DNA of 64,000 nucleotides from Gemmata massiliana (GCA_000531095.1 HG799466.1:495906-559905); one strand, 5' to 3'. Positions 1 to 8,219 are shown, counted from the first letter of the stretch. A program made the numbers and translations. The notes: generated by a model from the letters alone, not told the origin.

Positions 1-49
1 ACCGCATCCCCGCGGGCACGGCACGCAAGCAACCGCGGCCCGCGCGCGG

Positions 50-271
50 CTACTCAGATTCCAACTCTTCCCACGGCGGCGGCGGCAGGTCCGGCACGCC
101 CAGTTCTTTCGCCTCGCGCTCCATCAGCGCGATGAGCATGTAGAGCACGGGCTGCTGCTTCTTCGCGGCCAACCGCCGCGCCACCGCGTGCCACTTCGCC
201 GGGAACCCCACGTTGATCCGCTTCGTCTGACCGCCCGGGTTCGTCGGCTTCTTCTTGGCCATGATCGGCAT
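50..271 (-). CDS. Small basic phage protein of unknown function
   Basis: 73 residues. The N-terminus is basic (KKKPTNPGGQTKRINVGFP) and is followed by a short segment, FPAKWHAVARRLAAKKQQP, that could be a ribbon-helix-helix or toxin-antitoxin type fold, then an acidic proline-rich tail. I do not recognise the family. The first ATG (271) has a GGTGGG stretch upstream; a second in-frame ATG at 262 would remove three residues. It is the leftmost gene in the window and reads leftward like the head genes. Confidence 0.55.
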   Translation of the reverse strand: MPIMAKKKPTNPGGQTKRINVGFPAKWHAVARRLAAKKQQPVLYMLIALMEREAKELGVPDLPPPPWEELESE

Positions 272-398
272 GGTATCCCACCAGAGTGCGGATGCGATGG
301 AGGAATCATCGACCTCGTGCCGATAATCACTGTTGTGTTATAGCGCTCCCGCCGGGTCGCGAGGAGCCATGATAGGAACACCGACGAAAGGAACTCAG

Positions 399-650
399 AT
401 GGCTACGCGGACAATTACGGTTCACGACCGCTGCACCACACTCGAATGCGGGCGGGTGCTGCACACGATTCGCGAAGGTGAAGAGGGGCTGTGCTCATCC
501 TGTTCGTTCAAACGGATGCCCTCGGACACGAAGTCCGCAATGAAACGGCTCCTCGCATCGGCGTTTAACGGCTCCACGGATGCCGAAAAGAATGCGGTAG
601 TGAAGGAGGCAATGGAGAAAGTGCGCCGCGATAAGGGGGAAGCACAGTGA
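399..650 (+). CDS. Small zinc-finger-like phage protein
   Basis: 83 residues starting at the ATG at 399, preceded by AAAGGAAC; the frame is open further upstream but that part lacks a ribosome site. Cysteines at the start (DRCTTLEC) and a CSSC pair about 20 residues later could bind one zinc. The C-terminal half is helical and charged. It overlaps the next gene in a GTGA arrangement, so the two are probably translated together. They form a short rightward unit opposed to the head genes. Function unknown. Confidence 0.6.
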   Translation: MATRTITVHDRCTTLECGRVLHTIREGEEGLCSSCSFKRMPSDTKSAMKRLLASAFNGSTDAEKNAVVKEAMEKVRRDKGEAQ

Positions 651-913
651 GCGCGGAACACGTGATACCGGTGCCGTTGCAGGGGGTCGAAATTCGGGTC
701 GATAAGCACCTCGTCGGGTCCAAGTGCGCCCTTCAGTTCGGCGACGGTCCCGTGTACGCTTCCCCCGCGATGTACGACCTGATTAAGCACGCGAGTCCGG
801 ACGAGTTGCGCACGCTGGCGCAGACGATTCGCATCAAGAAGTTGCCGGCGCTGCCGACGCTGAGCCAGTACGCGAACATTCCGATGTTCACCCAGCCGCC
901 GAAGTGGGAGTAA
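647..913 (+). CDS. Conserved-looking small phage protein, GTG start
   Basis: 88 residues. The GTG start overlaps the stop of the preceding gene by 3 nt, indicating translational coupling. The protein is mixed alpha/beta with no recognised motif, and ends in a proline-rich tail (FTQPPKWE). A strong hairpin terminator follows immediately. Its partner gene has a zinc-finger-like cysteine set, so the pair may be regulators, but nothing in this sequence proves that. Confidence 0.6.
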   Translation: MSAEHVIPVPLQGVEIRVDKHLVGSKCALQFGDGPVYASPAMYDLIKHASPDELRTLAQTIRIKKLPALPTLSQYANIPMFTQPPKWE

Positions 914-924
914 TCCCACGTGAC

Positions 925-950
925 CTACGACCGCGTTGCGGTCGTAGTTT
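925..950 (+). terminator. Rho-independent terminator
   Basis: A perfect 10-bp stem (CTACGACCGC, 925-934, with its complement at 938-947), a GTT loop and a following TTTGCTTG. It closes the two-gene rightward unit. Confidence 0.75.
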
Positions 951-952
951 GC

Positions 953-982
953 TTGACTCGCATGCGAGCGACATGGTAGTAT
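953..982 (+). promoter_or_regulatory. Promoter with palindromic operator in the spacer
   Basis: TTGACT (953-958), an 18-bp spacer, then TAGTAT (977-982). The palindrome CTCGCATGCGAG (957-968) overlaps the -35 end and the spacer, which is where a repressor would block polymerase. No convincing protein gene follows on this strand; a terminator lies about 80 nt downstream, suggesting a short RNA product. Promoter inferred from sequence only. Confidence 0.6.
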
Positions 983-988
983 CATCCC

Positions 989-1068
989 ACGTTGGCGCCG
1001 GGTGCGAAGCACAAGCGTCGACGCAGCACAGGCGACCCGGGGTTTAACGGCCTCGGGTCGTTCTGTTT
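989..1068 (+). ncRNA. Candidate phage small RNA of about 80 nt
   Basis: This stretch sits between a promoter (953-982) and a hairpin: CGACCCGGGG (1033-1042), an 8-nt loop and CCTCGGGTCG (1051-1060), one G-U pair, then TTCTGTTTC. The start is inferred from the -10 position. No ribosome site plus credible ORF fits within it. The hairpin could instead serve the leftward gene at 1076-1240, in which case no small RNA need exist. Confidence 0.4.
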
Positions 1069-1075
1069 CAGCCAG

Positions 1076-1240
1076 CTATCGTTCAGATGATGTTGCCGCT
1101 CTCGGCGGCTCGAAGTCGTCCGGCGGTTCCGCCAAGATACCGATAATCGGCAGTGATTCGGGAAGCGTGACGGTTCCGAGCGGGCGGCCGTTCGGGTCAA
1201 CGACGGGCAAAACGAACGTGTTGGGCGGCACTGGCGCCAT
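1076..1240 (-). CDS. 54-residue phage protein, proline-rich
   Basis: Begins MAPVPPNTFVLPVVDPNGRP and ends in TSSER. The ATG at 1240 is preceded by an AGGAG site about nine bases upstream, and codon use matches the neighbouring leftward phage genes. The NGRPLGTVTLPESL stretch suggests beta strands. It may be a small virion or head-tail accessory protein, judged only from position. Function unknown. Confidence 0.55.
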   Translation of the reverse strand: MAPVPPNTFVLPVVDPNGRPLGTVTLPESLPIIGILAEPPDDFEPPRAATSSER

Positions 1241-1349
1241 AGTAGGTCACTCCTGTTGCTGGTGGACAGGTGTGATTATGACGACTGTAGCGGGCGGTAT
1301 TCAAGGACGGTTGCAACGGCCGCCCTGTGTGTTCCACGGTGGAACGTGG

Positions 1350-1625
1350 TCAGTGAACATCTGAAACCGTTTCGTAGGTCGCAGCAAAGATGTCGGGCTT
1401 GCATGGGTACAGTTCGCCTTTGATTCCCCGAATAATCCAATCGCCCGGCGAAGCTACCATCACGCCCTCAAGCGTGAAAACGTGGATATCGTCCACGCAG
1501 CGAAGCACCCCGCCGTTAATCGAGTTATCTATTGCTGCCTTTAACCAATTCGGCACCTCTGAGAACCTATAGTTGGTACCCCACTGAACAGCTTCAATAA
1601 CAACCGGTTTCTTGCGAAACTTCAT
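1350..1625 (-). CDS. Conserved phage protein with PGDWIIRG...KPDIF signature
   Basis: 91 residues: basic start MKFRKKPVVIEAVQW, a middle helix, then GDWIIRGIKGELYPCKPDI and a short tail. The start and the GDWI-KGE-YPCKPDIF block are typical of a small protein family common in tailed phages and prophages of many bacteria; its function has not been established as far as I know. A purine-rich site (AGGAGT) precedes the ATG. It lies downstream of the head-closure candidate in the same orientation. Confidence 0.75.
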   Translation of the reverse strand: MKFRKKPVVIEAVQWGTNYRFSEVPNWLKAAIDNSINGGVLRCVDDIHVFTLEGVMVASPGDWIIRGIKGELYPCKPDIFAATYETVSDVH

Positions 1626-1645
1626 TAGGCGACTCCTTTACGCGC

Positions 1646-1990
1646 TTACAAAATCTGATCGCAATCCAGGTACACGAACGCGGGCACGTTCCCATATGCG
1701 CGCCCGTGGCGGATGCCGAGGATGTGGTAGCTCTCGCTGCGGTCGGTCGTCTGTGCCTTCCAGCCCGGCACGGGTACCGCAGTAAGCACCGACGCGAGGA
1801 TGGCGATGGTGTGCGACACCACGATGTTCGACTGCGCGTACAGCGTTTGCGTCGATGCGCTAGTGGTGTTGATGCTGCACGGGATACCGCTCTGGGCGAC
1901 CGTGTACGTGGGCAAAACACCAGCGCCGGTGTCAGCTCCGCTCGTGACGCTGTAAAGCGCAATCGAGTGCGGCGGGTTGTCCCACAACAT
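1646..1990 (-). CDS. Possible head-closure / head-tail joining protein
   Basis: 114 residues, beta-rich with alternating hydrophobics, containing YHILGIRHGRAYGNVPAF near the C-terminus. Size and position (after connector and capsid genes) fit the head-closure proteins that follow gp6-type connectors, but similarity by eye is weak. Its ATG overlaps the methyltransferase stop in a TAATG arrangement, so translation is coupled to that gene. Confidence 0.45.
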   Translation of the reverse strand: MLWDNPPHSIALYSVTSGADTGAGVLPTYTVAQSGIPCSINTTSASTQTLYAQSNIVVSHTIAILASVLTAVPVPGWKAQTTDRSESYHILGIRHGRAYGNVPAFVYLDCDQIL

Positions 1991-2832
1991 TACACGGCCT
2001 CCGCAAAGAGATCGTTCGAGGCACCCGCGGTCGCTAATCGCGCGCGGATGATGTCGCAGTGCTTGGCGTCCTGTTCAATACCTACGGCCCGCATCCCCTC
2101 TTGCTGCGCCGCGAGGAGTGTCGTGCCACTGCCGGCGAACGGATCGAGAACAATCCCGCCCGGCGGGGTGAGATACCGCACCCACCATCGAGTTAGTGCG
2201 AGTGGGGTCATAGCCGTGTGCTTGCCACCTGATTTCGACTGCTCTTCTCCCACGCACGCAAACGGCAGCACGTTGTATGGCGTGACTCCAGATTCTCCGC
2301 TTGCGGTCGAACGCACACGATCCATCCCGTGGCCGGACGGATGCGACTCGCGCCCAGCTCGGGCCGTCATACGCCTTTTTCGGTTCTCGTCGGACTCCGT
2401 CCATTTCACGGCCAATTGGTTGCGATAACAGTGAGGCGTGCCGAGCCAAACACACCATTTCACGGACGGGCGCATCAACTTGCCTTGAATGCTGTGGGCT
2501 TCGGGAATTGCGTTGACTGACCACCAGTAGGCGTCTTGCACCAAGCCCCATTCCTTGCCCCACTTTAAAACAAATTCCCACAGCCACAGCCGCATCTTCC
2601 CGAGACGCTCGCTATTCGGCTGCAAAATGAACACGGCACTGCGCGTCGGCTTGAGCACGCGGCGGCACTCTGGAACTACCACGTCCATCAACTCGAACCA
2701 TGGAGATTCGGTCCAGTACCCGTAGGGTCGCTTAATACACGGGTACGGCGGGTCGGTAACGACGGAATCGACCGATCCGGCCGCGAGGGTCGGTAGCACG
2801 GCGCGGCAGTCCCCTTCGTGGAGGTGCGCCAT
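1990..2832 (-). CDS. Phage DNA methyltransferase (beta-class N4/N6 type)
   Basis: 280 residues from the ATG at 2832; the open frame upstream is antisense-like and overlaps the connector gene. The catalytic DPPY is at residues 27-30 and the SAM-binding DPFAGSGTTLL at 230-240. That order (catalytic motif first) is the beta class, which makes N6-methyladenine or N4-methylcytosine. The recognition region lies between. It has no partner nuclease and is TAATG-coupled to both the upstream connector and downstream head-closure candidate. A likely role is self-protection of phage DNA against host restriction, or epigenetic control; target unknown. Confidence 0.85.
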   Translation of the reverse strand: MAHLHEGDCRAVLPTLAAGSVDSVVTDPPYPCIKRPYGYWTESPWFELMDVVVPECRRVLKPTRSAVFILQPNSERLGKMRLWLWEFVLKWGKEWGLVQDAYWWSVNAIPEAHSIQGKLMRPSVKWCVWLGTPHCYRNQLAVKWTESDENRKRRMTARAGRESHPSGHGMDRVRSTASGESGVTPYNVLPFACVGEEQSKSGGKHTAMTPLALTRWWVRYLTPPGGIVLDPFAGSGTTLLAAQQEGMRAVGIEQDAKHCDIIRARLATAGASNDLFAEAV

Positions 2833-3503
2833 TACGCGAACCTCGGCTGCAGGTAGTTCGCGAGCATCCCGAGCACGTCGGGCGAGTTGACGGCAGCCGT
2901 CGCGGTGAACTGACTCGCCACACTCATCGAGTACCCGTTCCAGCTCTCCGAGTTCGTCGGCGCCCCGGTTTTGCGCCGGTTCATCAGCAGCGTCACGGCG
3001 GCGACGGCCGCCGCCTGAATATCCTCCGGTACCGACAGCGCGCCAACCTCGCACGCGACCTTTACGGCACCGCGTGAGCCGCCCAGCACGCTCGCGAGTG
3101 TGTGCGGGTACCGCCACCACTCCGCGCCCCACACGCTCCCGATGCGGCGGATGATCCCCGCGCCCGCCCACTGGTTCTCCGGGTCGTCAATGTGCAGCAC
3201 GTAATCGGTGCCTGGGGTGAGCAGGTCGGCACTCGTGAACCGGCTCGGGTCGCCGCCGGCACCACAGTTCAGGTACAGACTCGTAATCGACCGGATGGGG
3301 CGCCGCGGGAGCACGAGGTCGAGACTCAGTGGCGCGTCGCAGATGAAGTCGGTGACCGTGAGCGGCTCGGCGACGAAGGGGAGTATCTTCTTGGCAATGG
3401 CGGCGCTGACCCCGGCGCACCACGCACTGAGCGCGGTGAGGTCGTCGCCGGACGGGCTTTGACCGGTGAACGCGCTCCACGTATTCGCGTCGATGAGAGC
3501 CAT
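2832..3503 (-). CDS. Head-tail connector (gp6-like adaptor)
   Basis: 223 residues. The N-terminal part (MALIDANTWSAFTGQSPSGD, then a helix-rich stretch with ALSAWCAGVSAAIAKKI) resembles HK97 gp6-type adaptors that bind the portal ring and start the neck. The central RPIRSITSLYLN strand and the C-terminal helix AAAVAAVTLLMNRRKTGA followed by an aromatic tail also fit. It lies downstream of the capsid gene and shares one base with the methyltransferase start. Longer than the usual adaptor of about 110 residues, so it may carry an extra domain. Confidence 0.6.
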   Translation of the reverse strand: MALIDANTWSAFTGQSPSGDDLTALSAWCAGVSAAIAKKILPFVAEPLTVTDFICDAPLSLDLVLPRRPIRSITSLYLNCGAGGDPSRFTSADLLTPGTDYVLHIDDPENQWAGAGIIRRIGSVWGAEWWRYPHTLASVLGGSRGAVKVACEVGALSVPEDIQAAAVAAVTLLMNRRKTGAPTNSESWNGYSMSVASQFTATAAVNSPDVLGMLANYLQPRFA

Positions 3504-3602
3504 AGTCCCAGATTGGGGTACAGTGGGGTAACAAGCCCCGCCGCGGCGCCTCCGTGGGGGTGAATCACGGGCGGGAACGACGCCGGGCGGGGTGTGCGGG
3601 GG

Positions 3603-3965
3603 TTAGTTGATGAGGCAGGCGCTGACGCTGTACGTCAGGCTGTTAGCGTTGCCGTGCGTTGCCAGTACACGCCACGTCTGCGGGAGCACGTCGTTCGCCG
3701 TTGCGTTAGCCGATGCCGTGAGTGCGGGGTATACGCGGAGAACGGTCGTGCTGACGCCGGTGACGGCGGCGCTGGCGAGGATGGTGTAATACTGTCCGCT
3801 GACCGGGTCTTTGCCCTGAATCGTGAACACGACCGACGGCGTCGATGTCGCCGCAGTCGCGTCGATGACCAAGTGCAATCCGCGGTGCTGCTTGTTCGAC
3901 AGATCGCCGCTGTTCCCGGTGACGGTACGAGCGGCGGACGTGAACGGGGTAACGTACTGCATCAC
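3603..3965 (-). CDS. Small beta-rich phage structural protein
   Basis: 120 residues, rich in Ser, Thr, Ala and Val, with VVFTIQGKDPVSGQYYTIL and a repeated beta pattern ending in SLTYSVSACLIN. This looks like a virion surface or decoration protein with an immunoglobulin-like or jelly-roll fold. No catalytic motif. It lies seven bases beyond the stop of the 250-residue protein, within the block between capsid and connector. Function inferred from composition and position. Confidence 0.5.
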   Translation of the reverse strand: MMQYVTPFTSAARTVTGNSGDLSNKQHRGLHLVIDATAATSTPSVVFTIQGKDPVSGQYYTILASAAVTGVSTTVLRVYPALTASANATANDVLPQTWRVLATHGNANSLTYSVSACLIN

Positions 3966-3971
3966 GACCCC

Positions 3972-4724
3972 TTACCGAAGTTGGAATACGCGGTACCCGG
4001 CAATGTGCATGATGGGGTCGTTAGTCCCATCGGTCTGGCACACGAACGATGGATAAAGCGCGACGATTGGGATGTTCGCGGTGAGCACGGTGGAGTTGAT
4101 GAGTGCGTCGTTAACGTACTGGTCCACACTGGTCACGCCGTTGACCCGGAACCCGAGTTTGACGTAGGTGTCTTCGGCGAGCGTGGTGCCGGTCTTCGTG
4201 GTCGCGGCCGACGCCTTCGCCGCGGCGAAGGACAGTACGCCCGCGTTGGAAGCGGCGCCGAGCCAGCCGATGTGGTTCGCGGTGGAAATCGCACCCGAAC
4301 CGATAATGGTGGTGTCGATTTCGGCGAGCCCGGCAAAGAACTGCACCTTGTCAAAGGTGTCCACGATCTTGATTTTGGTCTCGAACCAGATGTCCTTGCC
4401 CGCGGCCGGCACGAACGCGGACTTGGCGCGCTGGATTTGCGCACCCTGCCCCTGGGTGGTGCTGTTGCAGTCGAGTTCGAGTACGCCCGGCGCGGCGGTG
4501 GAAATCGCCCCCGTACCCGCGGTCGCTTGCGTGAGTACCCAGTCGCCGGTCGTCGCGGCGGCGTTGTAAGTTGTGAACTGGTCGTTCAGCATCACCCCCA
4601 CGCTCTGATCGTGAAGCCACTCGAGGAGCGGGCACGACTTCCAGGCGCCCGTCTGGAACGTGGGGTTAATGAGCGGGTCGTAGTGTGCGGCCCGGTCAGC
4701 GGTATTCAAGCCTCGCGTCGGCAT
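3972..4724 (-). CDS. Phage structural protein, lectin-like beta sandwich
   Basis: 250 residues. It starts MPTRGLNTADRAAHYDPL and then shows long alternating beta strands rich in Thr, Ala and Gly, including DIWFETKIKIVDTFDKVQFF, a pattern seen in concanavalin/laminin-G-like sandwiches. No transmembrane segment or signal peptide. Probably a capsid fibre or decoration protein, since it lies between the capsid and connector genes. The low-complexity beta-rich composition makes a firm family call impossible by eye. Confidence 0.5.
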   Translation of the reverse strand: MPTRGLNTADRAAHYDPLINPTFQTGAWKSCPLLEWLHDQSVGVMLNDQFTTYNAAATTGDWVLTQATAGTGAISTAAPGVLELDCNSTTQGQGAQIQRAKSAFVPAAGKDIWFETKIKIVDTFDKVQFFAGLAEIDTTIIGSGAISTANHIGWLGAASNAGVLSFAAAKASAATTKTGTTLAEDTYVKLGFRVNGVTSVDQYVNDALINSTVLTANIPIVALYPSFVCQTDGTNDPIMHIAGYRVFQLR

Positions 4725-4743
4725 GGTTCACCTCGTGAGCCCG

Positions 4744-4941
4744 TCAGCCGGGCGGTGCTTGTGTGAGTTGGTTCTGCTCGTCCCAGGTGCGGTAGAACGC
4801 GCGGGCGGCGATGATGCACTCGCCCGCCACGTAATCCGGTGTGCGGCCGGTGTCCTTGGACCACCGTTGCACGAACAGTGCGCCCGCGAGTTGTTCGATG
4901 CGGTCGGGCGCGGGTTGCGGCTTCTTGTTGTCGTTCGCCAC
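4744..4941 (-). CDS. Small phage protein within the head block
   Basis: 65 residues: MANDNKKPQPAPDRIEQLAG, a helical middle with ALFVQRWSKDTGR and a second helix with GECIIAARAFYRTW. Two amphipathic helices and no cysteine cluster. It sits between two structural genes with spacers under 20 bases. Unknown; could be a minor virion part or an assembly factor. Confidence 0.55.
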   Translation of the reverse strand: MANDNKKPQPAPDRIEQLAGALFVQRWSKDTGRTPDYVAGECIIAARAFYRTWDEQNQLTQAPPG

Positions 4942-4950
4942 GAATCACCG

Positions 4951-5424
4951 TTAGCTGATGACGTTGGTCGTGAGGTCTTTCTGCGGGAACTTCGGGCGGA
5001 ACCGCAGGTACGTGACCACGGCCTCGTCGCCCGAGTTCGAGCAGGTGAGGCGGGCCGCCACGTGCGTGAGCGTGATCCCCGCCGCGTCCCCGACCTCCTT
5101 CACCTGTGACGCCTGGCACTCCACGAACACGAAGTCGCCGACCGCGTCCGCCGCGACCGTGCCGCTGTCCACGACTACCGTCGGGTTCGCCCCGGTGGAG
5201 TCGGTGCAGCCGACGATTTCGACTTTCGTGATACCGGACGATGAGGCGGACACGCTCGTCATCGCGGCGACGCCGAACCACTCGTAGAGCGCGAGCGGCA
5301 CGACCCGCTTCGTGGTGCCCCCGTCCGGGCTGGTGATGACCGCCGACGTGCTCCCCGGGTCGTGGTCGTAACTGAGCAGCGCCATGTTGCTGGCGATGTG
5401 CTGCGTGGTAACCGCTGATGCCAT
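4951..5424 (-). CDS. Phage structural protein downstream of capsid
   Basis: 157 residues, beta-rich, with many Ser, Thr, Val and Asp residues. It contains GTTKRVVPLALYEWFGVAAM and ends DLTTNVIS. The first gene after the major capsid gene is often a decoration or head-completion protein, and composition fits, but no family is recognised. A strong terminator lies between it and the capsid gene, so it may be expressed partly from read-through. Confidence 0.5.
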   Translation of the reverse strand: MASAVTTQHIASNMALLSYDHDPGSTSAVITSPDGGTTKRVVPLALYEWFGVAAMTSVSASSSGITKVEIVGCTDSTGANPTVVVDSGTVAADAVGDFVFVECQASQVKEVGDAAGITLTHVAARLTCSNSGDEAVVTYLRFRPKFPQKDLTTNVIS

Positions 5425-5459
5425 CGGGAACCTCGTGTCTGGGTGTGAGCGGGGAGAAA

Positions 5460-5481
5460 CGCGGGGCGGTTGCGCCCCGCG
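5460..5481 (-). terminator. Terminator after the major capsid gene
   Basis: A perfect 9-bp GC stem (CGCGGGGCG, 5460-5468; complement 5473-5481) with a 4-nt loop, followed on the minus strand by TTTCTCC. It lies seven bases beyond the capsid stop and would cap abundant capsid mRNA. Confidence 0.75.
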
Positions 5482-5487
5482 GGGTTA

Positions 5488-6753
5488 TCAGCGGGCTTCG
5501 AGCACGACGAACGGCGAGAGCTTGTTCGCGGAGTACGTCGGGGTGAGGGCCACCTTCCACCAGGGCATGCCCGCGTTCCGCATGTAGAACTTGAACGCGC
5601 GCTCGTGGTTGACGAACCGCACGTGGATGCTCTCTTCGGACTGCATGGGCTGGTACGTGCCCTCAAGGTACTCTTCCCAGTTCGAGAGGATGAGGTCGCC
5701 CGAGTCGCCCAGGGTCTTCGCGTACTCGGTGAAGAACAGCGGGCGCCCGAGCAACATGTCGGGGTGATCTTCCCGTGCGGACGGCTGCCACATCGGTTGC
5801 CCGCCGGTGCCCACCGCCTGGTTGAGCAGCATGAGCTGCGGCATGGTGTCGTGGTTCGCGAGCCAGACCGCTTTGCTGTACCCCCAGCACCGGGCACGCA
5901 TGTTGAGCACGTTCTCGTAGCGGATGGTGTCGGCCGGCTGGCCGCTCTCCTTCGACACGACCACGGTCGGCCCCAGGCTCCCCGAATCGAGCGCGGTCAG
6001 GATGCCGAGGTACTCGCCCACCCCGGTTCCGTAGAGCCGCTCTTTGATGAGGTGGTAGGTGAACTGGTCGTTGAACCCGGCGCTGAGCAGCGCGGTGAAC
6101 GTCACCGGCGAATCGCGGAGCAGGTTTTCACTCGCGTAGCTCAGCCCGAACAGGTCGTGCGCTTCGAGCACCACCTGCTCGAACTGCATCTGGCTCGCGG
6201 TCGCCGCCACGGTGTCCGGGCGCCGCGTGACCGTGAGCCCGCCCGACACGCTCGTGGTGTGGTTCTTGTCGGTGCGCGCGTTGATTTTCACAATCGCGCT
6301 GCCCATCGGCACCTTGCGAGTGCGCGACCCAATGGGGTCGTTTTCCGGGTCGATCTTCAGGAAGTCGGGGCTGTACGTGGTCGGCAACAGGAACCCACCG
6401 TAGGGGTCCGAGTTCGTGCGCGCCTCGTCCGAGCCGACCGCCTTGAGGATAAACTCGCTTTCGGCTTTGCCCACATTCCCGGACCACAGCGGCAGCAGCC
6501 GCCGATCCATGTTCACGCCCGGGTTGTTGGTCGCCTTCATGACGGCGCTTAAGAACTCGGCGTGGTTCTTGAACCCGTATGGGTCCGCGTTCGGGTCGCG
6601 CACTTGCGCGGGCAGCGACTTGGTGATGGCGTCCGCGATGAGCCGGGTGTGCTCCGCGGGTTCCATCGCGCCCTTCTTGATGACCTCTTGGGCCTTGCGC
6701 AGTTCCTCCTTAGCGTTCCGGAGTTCCTGCTTAACTTCTTCGAGTGCCGACAT
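5488..6753 (-). CDS. Major capsid protein, HK97 family
   Basis: 421 residues. The N-terminal 45 residues form a charged coiled coil (EEVKQELRNAKEELRKAQEV), the delta domain that is usually removed during maturation. The remainder has the HK97 pattern: GGFLLPTTYSP, then SYASENLLRDSP, a long spine-helix region, and late beta strands with FTEYAKTLGDSGDLILSNW near the C-terminus. It follows the prohead protease gene by 35 bases, the classical order. It builds the icosahedral shell. A start site (GGAG-rich) precedes the ATG. Confidence 0.9.
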   Translation of the reverse strand: MSALEEVKQELRNAKEELRKAQEVIKKGAMEPAEHTRLIADAITKSLPAQVRDPNADPYGFKNHAEFLSAVMKATNNPGVNMDRRLLPLWSGNVGKAESEFILKAVGSDEARTNSDPYGGFLLPTTYSPDFLKIDPENDPIGSRTRKVPMGSAIVKINARTDKNHTTSVSGGLTVTRRPDTVAATASQMQFEQVVLEAHDLFGLSYASENLLRDSPVTFTALLSAGFNDQFTYHLIKERLYGTGVGEYLGILTALDSGSLGPTVVVSKESGQPADTIRYENVLNMRARCWGYSKAVWLANHDTMPQLMLLNQAVGTGGQPMWQPSAREDHPDMLLGRPLFFTEYAKTLGDSGDLILSNWEEYLEGTYQPMQSEESIHVRFVNHERAFKFYMRNAGMPWWKVALTPTYSANKLSPFVVLEAR

Positions 6754-6788
6754 CGGATTGCTCCGGGGTTAAGGGACTGTAATTTGGC

Positions 6789-8219
6789 TCACGTGTAGTT
6801 GCGGCGAGTTTGCTTCAAATGACGGCGAGCTTTCGACACGTCCGCGAGCAACTCTTGCAGTTCGGCGTCTTGCTCTTCCGGTTCTGGCGTGACCACGAGC
6901 GTCGCCTTCTTGGTCGCCTGTGCCGCGGCAATCGCCTGTTGTTGTGCCGCCTCGATGCCGTCGGTGACTTCGCGCAGGCTGTACCGCCGGGGCGTGACCG
7001 CCTTGAGCACCTCGCGGTACTGCGGCGGGACGGCCTTGAGCGTGCCCTCGTCGTCGCGGCTCATGTCCGTGGGCTTTTTCGGCTTCTTTTTCTTGGCGGG
7101 CGGTTTCTGTTCGCCTTCTGTGTCGGTGTCGTCGGCGTCCGTCTCTTCGAGTTCCGAATCGTCACCGTCCTCGCCGTCATCGTCCTCGTAGTCGTCGCCC
7201 ATCTCCCCGCCGTCGCTGTCGAGGGTGGCGTGGTGCTTGTCCGCCATGCCCTTCATCTCTTGCGCGAGAACGAGGATCTTCTGCTTCGCCTCGCGGCCGA
7301 ACTTGCGCAACTGCGGCGAGTCCGACGTTTGCATGTCCGATTCGAGTTGGTCCGCGATGCCCACGGCGCCCTGTGCGGCGCTGTATAGCGCGCTGATGCC
7401 GCCCAGCGCGGGACCACTCGCGTCCTGACCCGTCCCGTCGTCGCCCATCGCGTTCGGGTCGTCCGTGGGCGTGGGGTCGTATTTGGTCGCGGTTTGGTCC
7501 TGGGGTTGCGGCATGGCTTTCGTCTCCACGGGTACCAGGACGCGCGTCGGCGTGTACCGGTCGAGGCTCTTGAGGATATGCGGGTGCAGGCGCTCGCCAT
7601 CAACGGTGCCGTCGCGCAGTACCTTGAAAAGCGGCTCCAGTTGCGGCGGTAAGCTCTTGAGGATGGTTTGAGCGCCCTGGCACACGGGCTCGGCGCAAAT
7701 CGTGTAGAGCCGCACCTTCGCGGCGCCGAACCGGAACGCCTTGCGGCGCTCAATCGGCGAGTCGCCAATCGCAATTGCTTTGGACCAATCGGGCTCGAAC
7801 TCCAGCGACACCGCGGGCAGCGCGCCCTTGCGTACCATCAGGTACACTTGGCGCTGTAACGGGTCGTCGCGGTCGAAATGCGTCGTGGCTACGGGCAGGA
7901 GTTGCTTGCCGTGTCCGGGCACGTCCAGCAGTGATTTGGTGACCGTGTACGTACCGCCCGGGCGCCCGAGTTTAGTGTGCGCCCAGCCGACCGTCTGACG
8001 ACCGACGTCGGGGTGCAGCCCGTGCTCGAGGTCGACGCGGGGGTTGCGCTGGTGCGGGGTGAAGTCGAGCCCGTCCGCGACCACCTCGTCCCCGGCACGA
8101 TCTGCGCCGGGGTACGTGAGCACCGACACCACCGAGAACGAGTCGTCGGACGCGACCGCTTTAACTACGGTCTCGAACCGGGTGCGGTGGATGTGTGCGA
8201 GGGTCGTCCTGCGTGCCAT
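6789..8219 (-). CDS. Prohead protease fused to a scaffold-like tail
   Basis: 476 residues. Residues about 25-185 match HK97-type prohead proteases (U35): the probable catalytic His is H66 in DLEHGLHP and the Ser is S138 in ALPAVSLEFEP. The following 280 residues are acidic and helical with a low-complexity DDDGEDGDDSELEETDADD stretch and a lysine-rich patch, as expected for a scaffold that the enzyme destroys during head maturation. Such protease-scaffold fusions are known in phages. It sits directly upstream of the capsid gene. Confidence 0.85.
   Translation of the reverse strand: MARRTTLAHIHRTRFETVVKAVASDDSFSVVSVLTYPGADRAGDEVVADGLDFTPHQRNPRVDLEHGLHPDVGRQTVGWAHTKLGRPGGTYTVTKSLLDVPGHGKQLLPVATTHFDRDDPLQRQVYLMVRKGALPAVSLEFEPDWSKAIAIGDSPIERRKAFRFGAAKVRLYTICAEPVCQGAQTILKSLPPQLEPLFKVLRDGTVDGERLHPHILKSLDRYTPTRVLVPVETKAMPQPQDQTATKYDPTPTDDPNAMGDDGTGQDASGPALGGISALYSAAQGAVGIADQLESDMQTSDSPQLRKFGREAKQKILVLAQEMKGMADKHHATLDSDGGEMGDDYEDDDGEDGDDSELEETDADDTDTEGEQKPPAKKKKPKKPTDMSRDDEGTLKAVPPQYREVLKAVTPRRYSLREVTDGIEAAQQQAIAAAQATKKATLVVTPEPEEQDAELQELLADVSKARRHLKQTRRNYT

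Noticed and set aside
422..1012. 196-codon leftward frame opposite the two small rightward genes
   Set aside because: It runs antisense to two coupled genes with good ribosome sites and crosses a terminator and promoter; Arg-rich shadow composition.
3594..4766. 390-codon rightward frame
   Set aside because: Antisense to two structural genes; composition dominated by Arg, Gly and Val as expected for a shadow in GC-rich DNA.
5470..6552. 360-codon rightward frame opposite the capsid gene
   Set aside because: The opposite strand encodes a clear HK97 capsid protein; this frame is Arg/His-rich with no motif.
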